Shown: positions 18,242-27,955, numbered from the stretch's first letter. The stretch is 64,000 nucleotides of DNA from Pelagibacteraceae bacterium AG-461-B04 (GCA_003211835.1 QCRN01000003.1:1-64000); one strand, 5' to 3'. The notes: generated by a model not told the origin, from the letters alone. Program-made: numbers and translations.

Positions 18242-19475
18242 TATCTAAAAAATCTATTAGTCGATTTACTTCCTCAATATTATTATAATGAACCATTGAA
18301 ACTCTAACCACACCATCATTTGGTTCAATTCCTAATCCCTTCAAACATCTCCATGCATAAAACTCACCATTGCGAATTCCAATTTGATTTTTACCTGCAG
18401 CTTTTGCAATTTCTAGTGAACTTTTGTCTTTCACGGTAAATGAGACAGTAGGCATTCGTTCACTTCTAGAGTGAGAAGTTTTGCCAACTAATCTTACATT
18501 TTTTTTGAGCTTTAAAAATTCGATAAGTGTTCTGATTAGTGTTTCTTCGTGGTTATAAATTAGCTCAAAAACTTTTTTTCCTTTTTCATGAAGGTTCAAC
18601 CCTTGTTCTGTAAAATGATGACTATAAAGTGTTTCATAGTAGTCAGTGACTCCCGATAAGCATGCCAATTCCTCATGGTTAGGGCCGCCTGGGTTCATTG
18701 TGTATGGTATTTCTGATGATAGAAATTCGTGATTCAAGTTTTTAGTTTGATCAAGAAGTTCTTTTTTTCCATATAAGAGGGCTAAATGAGGACCATAAGT
18801 TTTGTATAGACTGAATCCATAAAAATCTATGTCTAATTCTTTTAGATCAATAATATCATGTGCCATGTACGCTACTCCATCACCAACTACTTTTATGTCA
18901 TGACTATGAGCTATTGAGATTATTTCTTTTAAGTTATTTATTGAAGCCACAACATTTGATGTATGACAGACACAAATAAATTTAGTTCTTTTTGTTATTA
19001 AATTTTTTAAATCTTCAACTTCAAGTTCTGCACTTTTCGGATTAAACTTCCATTCCTTAATATTAATTCCTTTTTCCGCAAGTTTCCTCCAAGACCCAAT
19101 ATTTGCCTCATGGTCTTGATTGGTTACAATTATTTCATCATCAGTTTTAAGCCAATCTTTAATTGCATTAGACAGCAAAAACATATTCATGGTCGTTGAT
19201 GGACCTATAATAAATTCATTTTTTGAAATATTTAATAGTTCTGCAATTTTTTCTAAGCTGTTATCCATTTCATTTCCTGCTTCTATTGACGGACCAAAGT
19301 CACCATAAGGTTGAACTTTCTTAGTAATCATAAAATCATTTAGTTTTTCAATTACATGCTTAGGAACATATGTGCCCCCTGCATTCTCAAAGAATGCAAA
19401 ATCAGCAGTTTTTGGATTTTGAAAAACAGGAAATTGTTTTCTCACAAATTCTATATCTAGTATATTTCTATTCAA
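18231..19475 (-). CDS. Class V aminotransferase-fold PLP enzyme, not a canonical desulfurase
   Basis: A 414-residue fold-type I PLP enzyme resembling cysteine desulfurase-like proteins. The PLP lysine is in YGFSLYKTYGPHLALLYG (about residue 226), preceded by VVGDGVAYMAHD. The canonical desulfurase active-site loop (R-x-G-x-H-C-A) is replaced by RNGEFYAWRC, so the normal catalytic cysteine position holds tyrosine. A different lyase or transaminase reaction is likely. It starts 1 bp after the APH kinase gene in the purD operon. Confidence 0.8.
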   Translation of the reverse strand: MNRNILDIEFVRKQFPVFQNPKTADFAFFENAGGTYVPKHVIEKLNDFMITKKVQPYGDFGPSIEAGNEMDNSLEKIAELLNISKNEFIIGPSTTMNMFLLSNAIKDWLKTDDEIIVTNQDHEANIGSWRKLAEKGINIKEWKFNPKSAELEVEDLKNLITKRTKFICVCHTSNVVASINNLKEIISIAHSHDIKVVGDGVAYMAHDIIDLKELDIDFYGFSLYKTYGPHLALLYGKKELLDQTKNLNHEFLSSEIPYTMNPGGPNHEELACLSGVTDYYETLYSHHFTEQGLNLHEKGKKVFELIYNHEETLIRTLIEFLKLKKNVRLVGKTSHSRSERMPTVSFTVKDKSSLEIAKAAGKNQIGIRNGEFYAWRCLKGLGIEPNDGVVRVSMVHYNNIEEVNRLIDFLDTIL

Positions 19476-19476
19476 A

Positions 19477-20541
19477 TTAGTTAATTCCTTCTACAATGCT
19501 CCAACCGAGCTTACCTAATATTGGAACAAAAGCTTCATAATTTTTAGCTTCTGAGCTTGAAGCAGTTCCATCTCTTACACGACCCACTATGCCTTGTGCT
19601 ATTCCTGCAAGTCTAAATATATTATATGCCATATAGAAATCCCAATTATCAATTTTTTCTCTTCCTGTTTTTTTGTAATAGAGTTCAGCATACTCACTTT
19701 CTGATGGAATATTGAGTGACTTAAGATCCGATCCCATCATTCCTAATCCCTTTGCGCCCGCTGGTAATCTCCATGACATCATATGATAAGTAAAATCTGC
19801 TATTGGGTTTCCTAAAGTAGATAATTCCCAGTCTAATATTGCTTTTACTTCATGAGTTATTGGGTCAAATATCATATTGTCCAATCTGAAATCTCCATGA
19901 ACGATCGAGGTCTCTTGATCAGAAGGTATATTTTTAGGTAACCATTCTATCAATTCATTAATCTCAGGTATCATTTGTGTTTCAGAATCTCTGTACTGTT
20001 TTGTCCATCTATGAATTTGTCTGTCCATATAATTTTCATGTTTGCCATAATCAGCTAAATTAACTTTATCAAAATCAACGTTATGTAACTTTCCAATAGT
20101 ATCATTCATGGATAAGTAAATTTCCCTTCTTTGATTTGGATCACAACCTGGTAGAAGAAGTTCCCAATAAATGTTACCAATGACATGATCCATAACAAAA
20201 AAAGGTGTACCAATTATTGTTTCATCATCGCAATAACCAAATGTCTTGGGAACAGGAACATCAGTATCGTAAAGAGCTGTCATTACTCTATATTCTCTAT
20301 CAACTGCATGCGCGGATTTAAGAAGTTTACCTGGGGGCTTTCTTCTAAGTACAAAATTATTAATATTTGTTTCAACCAGATAAGTTGGATTTGACTGTCC
20401 ACCCTTAAATTGTTTTACCTGACTTATCTGGATATTATTACCTATTAGTTTTTTAAGATAATCATTTAAAGAGTCTTTATTTATTTTGAGTTTATCATCA
20501 ACTTGTTTTGTGCCCGAAAACATTTCATTTCTATCAGTCAT
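19477..20541 (-). CDS. APH-family phosphotransferase (ACAD10/11 kinase-domain or LvaA-like)
   Basis: A 354-residue aminoglycoside phosphotransferase-fold kinase. FKGGQSNPTYLV near residue 43 and FVLRRKPPGKLLKSAHAVDREYRVM are the ATP-binding lobe. The catalytic loop is VHGDFRLDNMIF, with the metal aspartate in AILDWELSTLGNP. These motifs match the kinase domain of ACAD10/ACAD11 and LvaA, which phosphorylate 4-hydroxyacyl-CoA, rather than antibiotic kinases. It overlaps purD by 4 bp. The specific substrate is inference. Confidence 0.8.
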   Translation of the reverse strand: MTDRNEMFSGTKQVDDKLKINKDSLNDYLKKLIGNNIQISQVKQFKGGQSNPTYLVETNINNFVLRRKPPGKLLKSAHAVDREYRVMTALYDTDVPVPKTFGYCDDETIIGTPFFVMDHVIGNIYWELLLPGCDPNQRREIYLSMNDTIGKLHNVDFDKVNLADYGKHENYMDRQIHRWTKQYRDSETQMIPEINELIEWLPKNIPSDQETSIVHGDFRLDNMIFDPITHEVKAILDWELSTLGNPIADFTYHMMSWRLPAGAKGLGMMGSDLKSLNIPSESEYAELYYKKTGREKIDNWDFYMAYNIFRLAGIAQGIVGRVRDGTASSSEAKNYEAFVPILGKLGWSIVEGIN

Positions 20542-21800
20542 GTTAAAGCTTTCTTCCCAATATCTTTTCTATAGTACCCCTCGGGCCAGTCTATCAAGTA
20601 AATCGAATCATAAATTTTCTTCAAAGCCTCACTAAGCGATGCATTTTTTGAAGTTACAGAGAGAACTCTTCCACCAGTAGCAATAATTTTTTTATCTTTA
20701 ATAGCTGTTGCAGCGTGAAATACTTGAAAAGTATCAGTATCTTCTAAATTATCAATTCCATTAATTACAGTTTCTTTCTCAAAGGATCCTGGGTATCCAT
20801 TCGATGCCATTACAACTGTTGCACAATGATCATCTTCCCATTTTAATTCAAAGTTATGCAAATCTTTATTAATACACCTGAGCATAAGTTGAACTATGTC
20901 ACTTTTCATTCTCAGCATTAAGACTTGGCATTCAGGATCTCCAAATCTAATATTATATTCAACAAGTTTAGCCTTTCCATTTTTAATCATTAGGCCTGCA
21001 TATAAAATTCCTTGATATGGATGACCTAACTCTCTCATGGCATTTAGTGTGGGATGTATAATTTCATCATCAACTTGTTTTTTAATCTCATCTGTAAAGA
21101 TAGGAGCGGGCGAGTAGGCTCCCATCCCCCCTGTGTTAGGGCCAGTATCATTTTCTCCTATGCGTTTATGGTCTTGAGCGCTTTCAAGAGAAATAAACTC
21201 AGTACCATCGGTGCATACAAAGTAACTCGCTTCTTCACCTTCCATAAATTCTTCAATGACTGCGGTCATATTTATTCCAAATTTATTTTCAAAAATTTCC
21301 TTTAGAGCTTTTTCAGCCATTTCAAAACTATCTGCGACAGTCACTCCCTTTCCAGCAGCTAATCCATTTGCTTTTACTACAATTGGTAAACTTTGTTTTT
21401 TTAAGTATTTCACTGCGTCTTCGTAGTTATCAAAAGTAGAATAGGCAGCTGTTGGAATAGAATAATTTTTGCAAAGATCTTTCATAAAGTTCTTTGATCC
21501 TTCAAGTTGGGATGCGTATTTATTTGGACCAAATATTTTAATATTTTTTGATACAAAATAATCCACTATTCCTGCAACTAATGGAACCTCAGGCCCAACT
21601 ACAATTAAATCAATAGATTTTTCGACACAATATGAATGAATAGAGTTAAAATCATCAAGATCTAAATCTTTACATTCTGCTAGTAGACTTATTCCATAAT
21701 TCCCAGGAACACAAAATAGTGATGTAGTCAAAGGACTTCTTGATATTGCATAGCATAGAGAATGCTCCCTAGCTCCATTTCCAAGTACAAGAATTTTCAT
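20538..21800 (-). CDS. purD: Phosphoribosylamine-glycine ligase
   Basis: Second step of purine synthesis, an ATP-grasp ligase of 420 residues. KILVLGNGAREHSL at the N-terminus, VKANGLAAGKGV in the ATP-binding region, and NTGGMGAYSPAP near residue 225 are diagnostic. EYNIRFGDPECQVLM follows. It leads a minus-strand operon with the APH kinase and class V PLP enzyme, and is divergent from xseA (51 bp gap). Confidence 0.97.
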   Translation of the reverse strand: MKILVLGNGAREHSLCYAISRSPLTTSLFCVPGNYGISLLAECKDLDLDDFNSIHSYCVEKSIDLIVVGPEVPLVAGIVDYFVSKNIKIFGPNKYASQLEGSKNFMKDLCKNYSIPTAAYSTFDNYEDAVKYLKKQSLPIVVKANGLAAGKGVTVADSFEMAEKALKEIFENKFGINMTAVIEEFMEGEEASYFVCTDGTEFISLESAQDHKRIGENDTGPNTGGMGAYSPAPIFTDEIKKQVDDEIIHPTLNAMRELGHPYQGILYAGLMIKNGKAKLVEYNIRFGDPECQVLMLRMKSDIVQLMLRCINKDLHNFELKWEDDHCATVVMASNGYPGSFEKETVINGIDNLEDTDTFQVFHAATAIKDKKIIATGGRVLSVTSKNASLSEALKKIYDSIYLIDWPEGYYRKDIGKKALT

Positions 21801-21851
21801 AAAGTAAAATTTAAATTAATTGATATATTAGCATATAAGGAATTAAATTAA

Positions 21852-23153
21852 ATGGTTAGAGAAAATATCCAAGAGTACTCAGTTTCAGAAATTTCAGACT
21901 CTATCAAGGGAACTCTTGAAAACAGTTTTGGTTACGTAAAAGTTAGAGGGGAAGTCTCGGGTTTAAGTAATCCAGCGTCAGGCCACATATATTTAAATTT
22001 AAAAGATGATAAGGCTGTTATAAAAGCAATAATCTGGAGAAGTGCAGCAGCAAGAATTAGTTTTGTACCCGAAGATGGATTAGAAGTTATTTGTTCAGGT
22101 AAGCTCACAACGGGATATTCTGATCGATATCCGGGAAGATCAGATTATTCAATTATAGTTGATTCAATAACTCCTGCAGGAGAGGGAGCTTTAATGGCTC
22201 TTTTAGAGCAACGTAAGAAAAAGCTTGCGGCAGAGGGTTTATTTGAGGAGCAAAATAAGAAAAGTTTACCAAAGTACCCTGAAACGATTGGCATAGTCAC
22301 ATCTCCAACAGGTGCAGTTATAAAAGATATACTCCATAGATTAAATGAGAGGTTTCCATGTAATGTCATTCTATGGCCTGTTCCAGTTCAGGGCCAAGAT
22401 GCCGCTCAGTTAATTTCTGATGCAGTAGATGGATTTAATAATTTATCGAGTAAAGACGAAGTAAATTTACCAGACCTTATTATCATAGCACGTGGTGGGG
22501 GCAGTATAGAAGACCTTTGGCCTTTCAATGAAGAAATTGTAATCAGGTCTGTCTTCAAAAGTAATATTCCTATTGTATCTGCAATTGGTCATGAAACAGA
22601 TACCTCACTAATTGATTTTGTTTCTGACTTAAGAGCGCCAACACCTACAGCTGCAGCAGAAATTTCTACCCCAGATAAAGAAGAACTTTTAAGAGACATC
22701 AATGAAAAAAATAATCGTTTAAATTATTCAATAAATTTATACATTGATAATATTAAAGATAATTTGATTTCAATAAAAGATAAATTGCCTGTTTCACTAA
22801 AACTTTTTCTAAATAATCTTACTTCTAATTTTCAGAATATTTCTCAATCACTTAATTTTCGTGTTCTCGGTGAGCAATTAAAGAGTTGTAAAGTAAAACT
22901 TATTTCTTTAGAGGAGTCTTTATTGAAAGCTAAAAATATTTTGGCAGAGAGGCTTCAAAAAGAATTAGATAATAAAAGTATGCTCCTTGAAAGCTTGAGT
23001 TATAAATCTGTTTTAAAAAGAGGGTACTCAGTTACCAGGAGTTCAAATAAAATAATCAAATCAAAAAAAGATTTAAAAGATGAAAGTGAGTTGATCATAG
23101 AAACTAATTTTGCTACTTTAAAAGCCAAACTTAGAGAAATTAATGACAAATAG
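21852..23153 (+). CDS. xseA: Exodeoxyribonuclease VII large subunit
   Basis: A 433-residue nuclease subunit acting on single-stranded DNA. The N-terminal OB fold has VRGEVSGLSNPASGHIYLNLKD, and the catalytic region GIVTSPTGAVIKDI then IIARGGGSIEDLWPFNEE. A long coiled-coil C-terminal region ends in KRGYSVTR. The small subunit gene xseB is not nearby. It overlaps the DUF2093 gene by 11 bp. Confidence 0.97.
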   Translation: MVRENIQEYSVSEISDSIKGTLENSFGYVKVRGEVSGLSNPASGHIYLNLKDDKAVIKAIIWRSAAARISFVPEDGLEVICSGKLTTGYSDRYPGRSDYSIIVDSITPAGEGALMALLEQRKKKLAAEGLFEEQNKKSLPKYPETIGIVTSPTGAVIKDILHRLNERFPCNVILWPVPVQGQDAAQLISDAVDGFNNLSSKDEVNLPDLIIIARGGGSIEDLWPFNEEIVIRSVFKSNIPIVSAIGHETDTSLIDFVSDLRAPTPTAAAEISTPDKEELLRDINEKNNRLNYSINLYIDNIKDNLISIKDKLPVSLKLFLNNLTSNFQNISQSLNFRVLGEQLKSCKVKLISLEESLLKAKNILAERLQKELDNKSMLLESLSYKSVLKRGYSVTRSSNKIIKSKKDLKDESELIIETNFATLKAKLREINDK

Positions 23154-23355
23154 TTTTACTACGAAGGCAGAAATAAGATTGCATCATGGCCAGTTTCAAA
23201 TAATAAAGTCTGGGGATTATGTAGAATGTTCAATCACAAAAGAGAAGATATCACTTGATAATTTGAAGTATTGGAATGTTGATTTTCAGGAAATTTATGC
23301 AAATCCAGAAGTTGCACTAAGGAGATATAAAGAGATAAATGAAAATAAAGATTAA
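23143..23355 (+). CDS. DUF2093 small protein
   Basis: A 70-residue protein matching the alphaproteobacterial DUF2093 pattern: AEIRLHHGQFQIIKSGDYVECSITKEKI then LKYWNVDFQEIYANPEVAL. The function is unknown. DUF2093 genes often sit near lpxK/waaA lipid A genes, as here. It overlaps both xseA (11 bp) and the M23 peptidase gene (17 bp), so translation is probably coupled. Confidence 0.85.
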   Translation: MTNSFTTKAEIRLHHGQFQIIKSGDYVECSITKEKISLDNLKYWNVDFQEIYANPEVALRRYKEINENKD

Positions 23356-24139
23356 ATTAATAGCAGTCTTTTTTTTTGTTTTTCAACCAGCTATAGCAGC
23401 CGATTTACCAAAAGAAATACCTCAAGGAAGCCTTGTTGTTGGCCAATCATCAGATGCAGATGAAATTATAGTAGATAATAATTCTTTAAAAGTGAGTGAA
23501 AAAGGTCACTTTGTATTTGCAGTCGGTAGGGACCATGTGGAACCGATAAGTGTGACATATTTAAAAAATGGATCATTAATAAAAATTCATCAGATAAATA
23601 TAATTATACAAGACTACGACGTACAAAGAATTGACGGTTTACCAGAACAAATGGTTACACCACTTGATGATGAAATAATCGAAAGAATAATTTATGAGAA
23701 CGATTTGATAAAAGAGAAGAAAAAAATAAATTTAGATCTAACTTATTTTAAAGATGATTTTATTCAACCAACAGAAGGTATTATCAGCGGTGTTTTTGGT
23801 AGTCAAAGAATATTAAATGGAAAAGCTAAAAGTCCCCATCGAGGTTTAGATATTGCAGCTGAAACTGGAGCCCCAATTTATGCATGTAACGAAGGACTTG
23901 TCATACATGCCGAGGATGATCTTTATTACACAGGTGGAACTATAATTCTTGATCATGGGCATGGAGTAAAATCAATTTATGCTCATTTATCTGATGTGAA
24001 AGTAACCGAAAATCAAACGGTATCAAAGGATGATGTTATTGGTGAAGTAGGTTCTACAGGACGATCAACCGGCCCTCACCTTCACTGGGGAGTAATGGTG
24101 TTTAATACCTATGTAGACCCACAATTGCTTTTAGATTAA
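23339..24139 (+). CDS. M23-family (LytM) metallopeptidase, exported
   Basis: A 266-residue protein with an N-terminal signal peptide (hydrophobic core to about residue 20, AIAA cleavage region). The C-terminal LytM domain (about residues 140-266) has zinc ligands in HRGLDIAAETGAPIYA and the HLHWG motif, with YAHLSD between. It would cut or bind peptidoglycan in the periplasm. A GGAG ribosome site lies inside the end of the DUF2093 gene. The N-terminal half looks like a small beta domain. Confidence 0.92.
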   Translation: MKIKIKLIAVFFFVFQPAIAADLPKEIPQGSLVVGQSSDADEIIVDNNSLKVSEKGHFVFAVGRDHVEPISVTYLKNGSLIKIHQINIIIQDYDVQRIDGLPEQMVTPLDDEIIERIIYENDLIKEKKKINLDLTYFKDDFIQPTEGIISGVFGSQRILNGKAKSPHRGLDIAAETGAPIYACNEGLVIHAEDDLYYTGGTIILDHGHGVKSIYAHLSDVKVTENQTVSKDDVIGEVGSTGRSTGPHLHWGVMVFNTYVDPQLLLD

Positions 24140-24160
24140 TTTTTTTTTAAAAAAAAAGAC

Positions 24161-25036
24161 TTATATTTTCCATCTATTGTGGAACCAAAAGTATTGTTCA
24201 GGATACTTAGTAATCATTTTTTGATAAAAAGAGGATATTTGATCTGAAATTTTATCAATGTTTTCTGCACTACTTTCTTTATCTTTTGTATCAATGCACT
24301 CAACAACTTCAAATTTAAAATTATTATCATTTGTTCGTATTGGCCAGGCTAAAAATATCTTACATTTTGCTTTTAAAGCAATTTGAGCAGGAAGTGTTGA
24401 TATATTCATTTCCTTATTAAAAAATTTAACCTTTATTCCTGAAGACAATTGTTGATCTGCCAAGAGGGCAATAGAACTTCCTTTATTGAATTGATTTAAT
24501 AGCTGTCTAGTCCCCGATCTATTTTTACTATAACATTGTACGCTATATTTGCGTCTTAATTGTTTTACGACAAAATTTATTAGAGGATTATTTGGTTCTC
24601 TAACTATCGCTGAGACTCTATTCATCTTACTACGAAGAGCCATTCCAGGTATTTCCCAATTTGAACTATGGCCTGAAACAATTACACTATTTTCATTTTC
24701 ATCAAATACATCATCTGAAAATTTATTATTAATAACTTCAATCTTACTCTTGAGTATACTGTTCATATGAGCATATTCTGAAATTGTATTGCCAAGATTC
24801 TTCCAAACTCCATTAGCTATATCATCAATCCACTTTTTATCTTTATTTTGAAATGCAATAGATAAATTTTTTATTAAAAGTTTATGTATTGGAAGAAATG
24901 GTCCAACAGAAGTAGTAATCAATATTCCAAGAGTACGCGATATTCTAAGAGGTAGAATTTTAAAGATCGTAAAGAAGATAATAAAAAATAAAAACTCCAG
25001 TGGGTACTTTACCAAAATCTTGAATAATGATTTCAT
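24161..25036 (-). CDS. Lipid A late acyltransferase (LpxL/HtrB family)
   Basis: A 291-residue membrane-anchored acyltransferase. The catalytic H-x4-E motif is in SGHSSNWEIPG near residues 122-127, and ALLADQQ is the second conserved box. An N-terminal hydrophobic helix anchors it at the inner membrane. It adds a secondary acyl chain to lipid A precursor; LpxL versus LpxM type is not resolved. It is last of the block msbA - DUF374 - waaA - lpxK - lpxL-like. Confidence 0.88.
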   Translation of the reverse strand: MKSLFKILVKYPLEFLFFIIFFTIFKILPLRISRTLGILITTSVGPFLPIHKLLIKNLSIAFQNKDKKWIDDIANGVWKNLGNTISEYAHMNSILKSKIEVINNKFSDDVFDENENSVIVSGHSSNWEIPGMALRSKMNRVSAIVREPNNPLINFVVKQLRRKYSVQCYSKNRSGTRQLLNQFNKGSSIALLADQQLSSGIKVKFFNKEMNISTLPAQIALKAKCKIFLAWPIRTNDNNFKFEVVECIDTKDKESSAENIDKISDQISSFYQKMITKYPEQYFWFHNRWKI

Positions 25037-25040
25037 TATT

Positions 25041-26015
25041 TTAATTAATTAATTTTCTTATTAGTTTTTCAACATTCGGTATTTCAAGCTTAATCTTGAA
25101 ACAATCAATATTCTTCCTATAATCTTCAGGAATGCGAACATAGTCCTTCTCTGTCGTGATAAGTGATAAATTTTCTATCTTTGCCTTATCTAATAAGCTT
25201 TCTAAATCTTTTCTAGTGAACTGATAATGATCGGGAAAACTTTTCTTTTTTTTAACGTCATATCCTTTGTTTATCAAGGTATCAAAAAAACCATCATTAT
25301 TTCCAATGCCACTAAATGCGAAATAATGTTTCTTATCTAAAACATCTACGGCTTTAATATCAGCATTGTAGAATTCTAGGTTATCATAATCATATTTCTT
25401 TGAAATATGATGTAGGTCATCTCCAATAATAACTACAAATTGTGCAGATTTTAGAGCAGGTCTTATGAGCTCCCTCAGTGGTCCTGCAGGTACGCACATT
25501 TTATTTCCAAAACCTCTCTTGCCATTAACTGTTAGTAAACTTTTATCTTTATGAAATGATCGATCTTGAAATCCATCATCCAACAATAAGATGTCTGTTT
25601 GCTTTTCATTTATTATTCTCTCAATCGCAAAATTTCTATTTGTGGTAATGTAAGTTGGGACGCAATTTGCATAGAGCAGAGCTTCATCTCCAACCTTGTT
25701 AAACGTATCCGACTTTGAAACCTTATAGAAAATAGATTTATTTTTAGATCCATAACCTCTCAACAATACTGATACTCTCTTGTCTTTCTTTTTTATCTCC
25801 TCAATTAATGCCAGTAACGTTGAAGTTTTACCCGTTCCTCCAATATTTATATTACCAATGCATATGATAGGGATATTGAACTTTTTATTTTTATAAAATA
25901 ACGCTCTTAAGTAAAAAAGGCTTATGTATATACATGATAATGGAATAAAAAATAGTGTGGCAAGATTTGCATAATATACTTCCTGGTACCATATTTTCAG
26001 AAAAAATTTTTCCAT
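25041..26015 (-). CDS. lpxK: Tetraacyldisaccharide 4'-kinase
   Basis: Phosphorylates the lipid A disaccharide at the inner membrane. The 324-residue protein has an N-terminal membrane helix, a P-loop in GNINIGGTGKTSTLLAL near residues 52-68, and LLLDDGFQDRSF near 143. The N-terminal EKFFLKIWYQ pattern is typical. It lies 6 bp after waaA. Confidence 0.95.
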   Translation of the reverse strand: MEKFFLKIWYQEVYYANLATLFFIPLSCIYISLFYLRALFYKNKKFNIPIICIGNINIGGTGKTSTLLALIEEIKKKDKRVSVLLRGYGSKNKSIFYKVSKSDTFNKVGDEALLYANCVPTYITTNRNFAIERIINEKQTDILLLDDGFQDRSFHKDKSLLTVNGKRGFGNKMCVPAGPLRELIRPALKSAQFVVIIGDDLHHISKKYDYDNLEFYNADIKAVDVLDKKHYFAFSGIGNNDGFFDTLINKGYDVKKKKSFPDHYQFTRKDLESLLDKAKIENLSLITTEKDYVRIPEDYRKNIDCFKIKLEIPNVEKLIRKLIN

Positions 26016-26021
26016 AATGAA

Positions 26022-27308
26022 TCAGAGGTATTGATATATTTCTTTCAATACTTTTTTTACTGTTTCTTCACCTTCTTTTTTTAACCTACTGATACCAACT
26101 TTTCTAACCTCATTGTCTAAAGTTTTATACTCTTCGTGAATAAAATGTTCGAGCTGTCTCTCATTTTTCACAATTTGCGATAATTTCATTCGATCCAAAG
26201 TCATATATACGTCAGAAAAATTTTCAACGTATTCACCATGAAATACTTTTTTTCCATGGTAAGCTGCTTCAATTGGATTTTGCCCCCCATGCATCACTAA
26301 ACTGCCACCAATAAAAATTATATCAGCTAACTTATAAAATAAATTTAATTCACCAATTGTATCTGCTAAATAAATATGAGTATTTCTTTTAATTTTATTT
26401 CCCATTGATCTAATTGCAGTGTTTTTAATAATATTCTTATTGATAATGTTATTTCTTTTTGGATGTCTAGGAACAACAATTGTAAGAAGATCTTTACAAG
26501 TTTTTTTTAATTTTAGAGTCACTCTACTAATAATTTCTTCTTCTCCAGGGTGTGTACTTGCTGCAAGAAATATTTTTCTACCACCAGTCAAAACTTTGAG
26601 CTCGTCATATTTTTTAGTATCAGTAGTATCAGGAGTTAGGGCAAACTTTAAATTGCCAGTATAATTAGTGTTTTTTATTCCAAGTTTTTCATAAAAAAAA
26701 GTACTATCTGTATTTTGCGTGCTGCAGGAACTAAATTTAGAAAACAAATTGTTAGACAATGAATTAAATAAAGACCACCTTTTAAAACTTTTAATTGTCA
26801 TTCTTCCGTTAATTATAATTTGAGGTATATTTTTATTATTTAGGTTATGAATAAAGTTAGGCCAAATTTCAGATTCTACAAAAACTGCAAGAGATGGCTT
26901 CCAATAATTTAGAAATCTATTTACAAATACTGGTACATCGAAAGGAATGAATTGATGTACAACTTTACCTTTAATTCTTTTATTTATTACTTGTGCCGAT
27001 GTTACAGTTCCAGATGTTATTAATATTTGATCAATAGATTGATCTTTTTTCAATTTATCTACTATTGGCAGTATTGATTGACACTCACCAATGCTGGCAG
27101 CATGAATCCAAATCAGTTTACCTTTTTTTCGCTCGTGTGTATTTTCCCCATACCTTTCTTTAGTCCTTTCTTGCAACTCCTTGCCTTTTCTTTTTCTTAT
27201 AAAGATAACCAAAGGAATAAAGATAAGAGATAAATTTGAAAATATACGGTAGAGAAATAATATCACTTTTTTAATTATATCCTTTATTAGCTCTTTTTGT
27301 GAGATCAT
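26022..27308 (-). CDS. waaA: 3-deoxy-D-manno-octulosonic acid (Kdo) transferase
   Basis: Adds Kdo to the lipid A precursor. It has an N-terminal membrane anchor, the WIHAASIGECQSILPIV catalytic segment (family GT30), FVESEIWPNF, and the C-terminal nucleotide-sugar site VFHGEYVENFSD. From ATG at 27308 it is 428 residues and overlaps the DUF374 gene by 38 bp. A GTG at 27266 would give 414 residues, remove the overlap and fit the usual N-terminus better; the start is unresolved. Confidence 0.95.
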   Translation of the reverse strand: MISQKELIKDIIKKVILFLYRIFSNLSLIFIPLVIFIRKRKGKELQERTKERYGENTHERKKGKLIWIHAASIGECQSILPIVDKLKKDQSIDQILITSGTVTSAQVINKRIKGKVVHQFIPFDVPVFVNRFLNYWKPSLAVFVESEIWPNFIHNLNNKNIPQIIINGRMTIKSFKRWSLFNSLSNNLFSKFSSCSTQNTDSTFFYEKLGIKNTNYTGNLKFALTPDTTDTKKYDELKVLTGGRKIFLAASTHPGEEEIISRVTLKLKKTCKDLLTIVVPRHPKRNNIINKNIIKNTAIRSMGNKIKRNTHIYLADTIGELNLFYKLADIIFIGGSLVMHGGQNPIEAAYHGKKVFHGEYVENFSDVYMTLDRMKLSQIVKNERQLEHFIHEEYKTLDNEVRKVGISRLKKEGEETVKKVLKEIYQYL

Positions 27309-27951
27309 TCATCAGATTCTCTAGCATTTCTTTTGTTGGCTTAACCTTTGTATTTTTTTTACCTACTTTAATTGGTGTGCCCCAAATTATAGTTATTTCA
27401 TTAAACGGCTTTGGAATAATGAACTGATCCCACGTATTTAATTTCCATTTATTTTTAAATCCAATGCCCACAGGAACAATCACTGAATTGCTTAGCTTTG
27501 CAATACTAATTATACCGTCACTTACTTTATGTCTTGGCCCTTTAGGCCCATCTGGGGAAATTCCAATACAGATATTTTCTTGAAGCGATTTTATCATTTT
27601 TCTAGCTGATAAAAGCCCACCCTTATTTTTAGTTTTGTTGGATTTGTGAGTTGATCCTCGGATCGCGCTAAATCCTAAATGTGAAATGACTTTAGATATT
27701 ATATCTCCGTCACGATGCTTTGATATAAGAACTCTTATAGGTTTTTTATTTTGCCACGTAAGGGGACACATTAAAAGTTGGTCGTGCCAAAAAGAATAAA
27801 TAAAAGACTCATCTTTTTTAAACAGCCCATTAATATTTTTTCGATCTTTAAATTTTATTTTTGAGGACTTGTGTACAAATAAAATATATAGAGATCCCAA
27901 GTACGATATTATATTTTGTGCAATTACTTTACTTGCAAGATACTTTATCAT
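27271..27951 (-). CDS. DUF374 lysophospholipid acyltransferase-family protein
   Basis: A 226-residue protein with acyltransferase motifs: FIYSFWHDQLLMCPL (H-x4-type box), LISKHRDGDIIS, and ISPDGPKGPRHKVSDG. DUF374 genes sit next to waaA across alphaproteobacteria. The family is presumed to acylate a lipid A or phospholipid intermediate at the inner membrane, but the substrate is not established. It lies 4 bp after msbA. Confidence 0.88.
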   Translation of the reverse strand: MIKYLASKVIAQNIISYLGSLYILFVHKSSKIKFKDRKNINGLFKKDESFIYSFWHDQLLMCPLTWQNKKPIRVLISKHRDGDIISKVISHLGFSAIRGSTHKSNKTKNKGGLLSARKMIKSLQENICIGISPDGPKGPRHKVSDGIISIAKLSNSVIVPVGIGFKNKWKLNTWDQFIIPKPFNEITIIWGTPIKVGKKNTKVKPTKEMLENLMNDLTKRANKGYN

Positions 27952-27955
27952 TAAA

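Noticed and set aside
24140-24157. T9 followed by A9 at the end of the M23 peptidase gene, an AT-only palindrome.
   Set aside because: No loop and no GC-containing stem; not a credible terminator, probably chance in AT-rich DNA between convergent genes.
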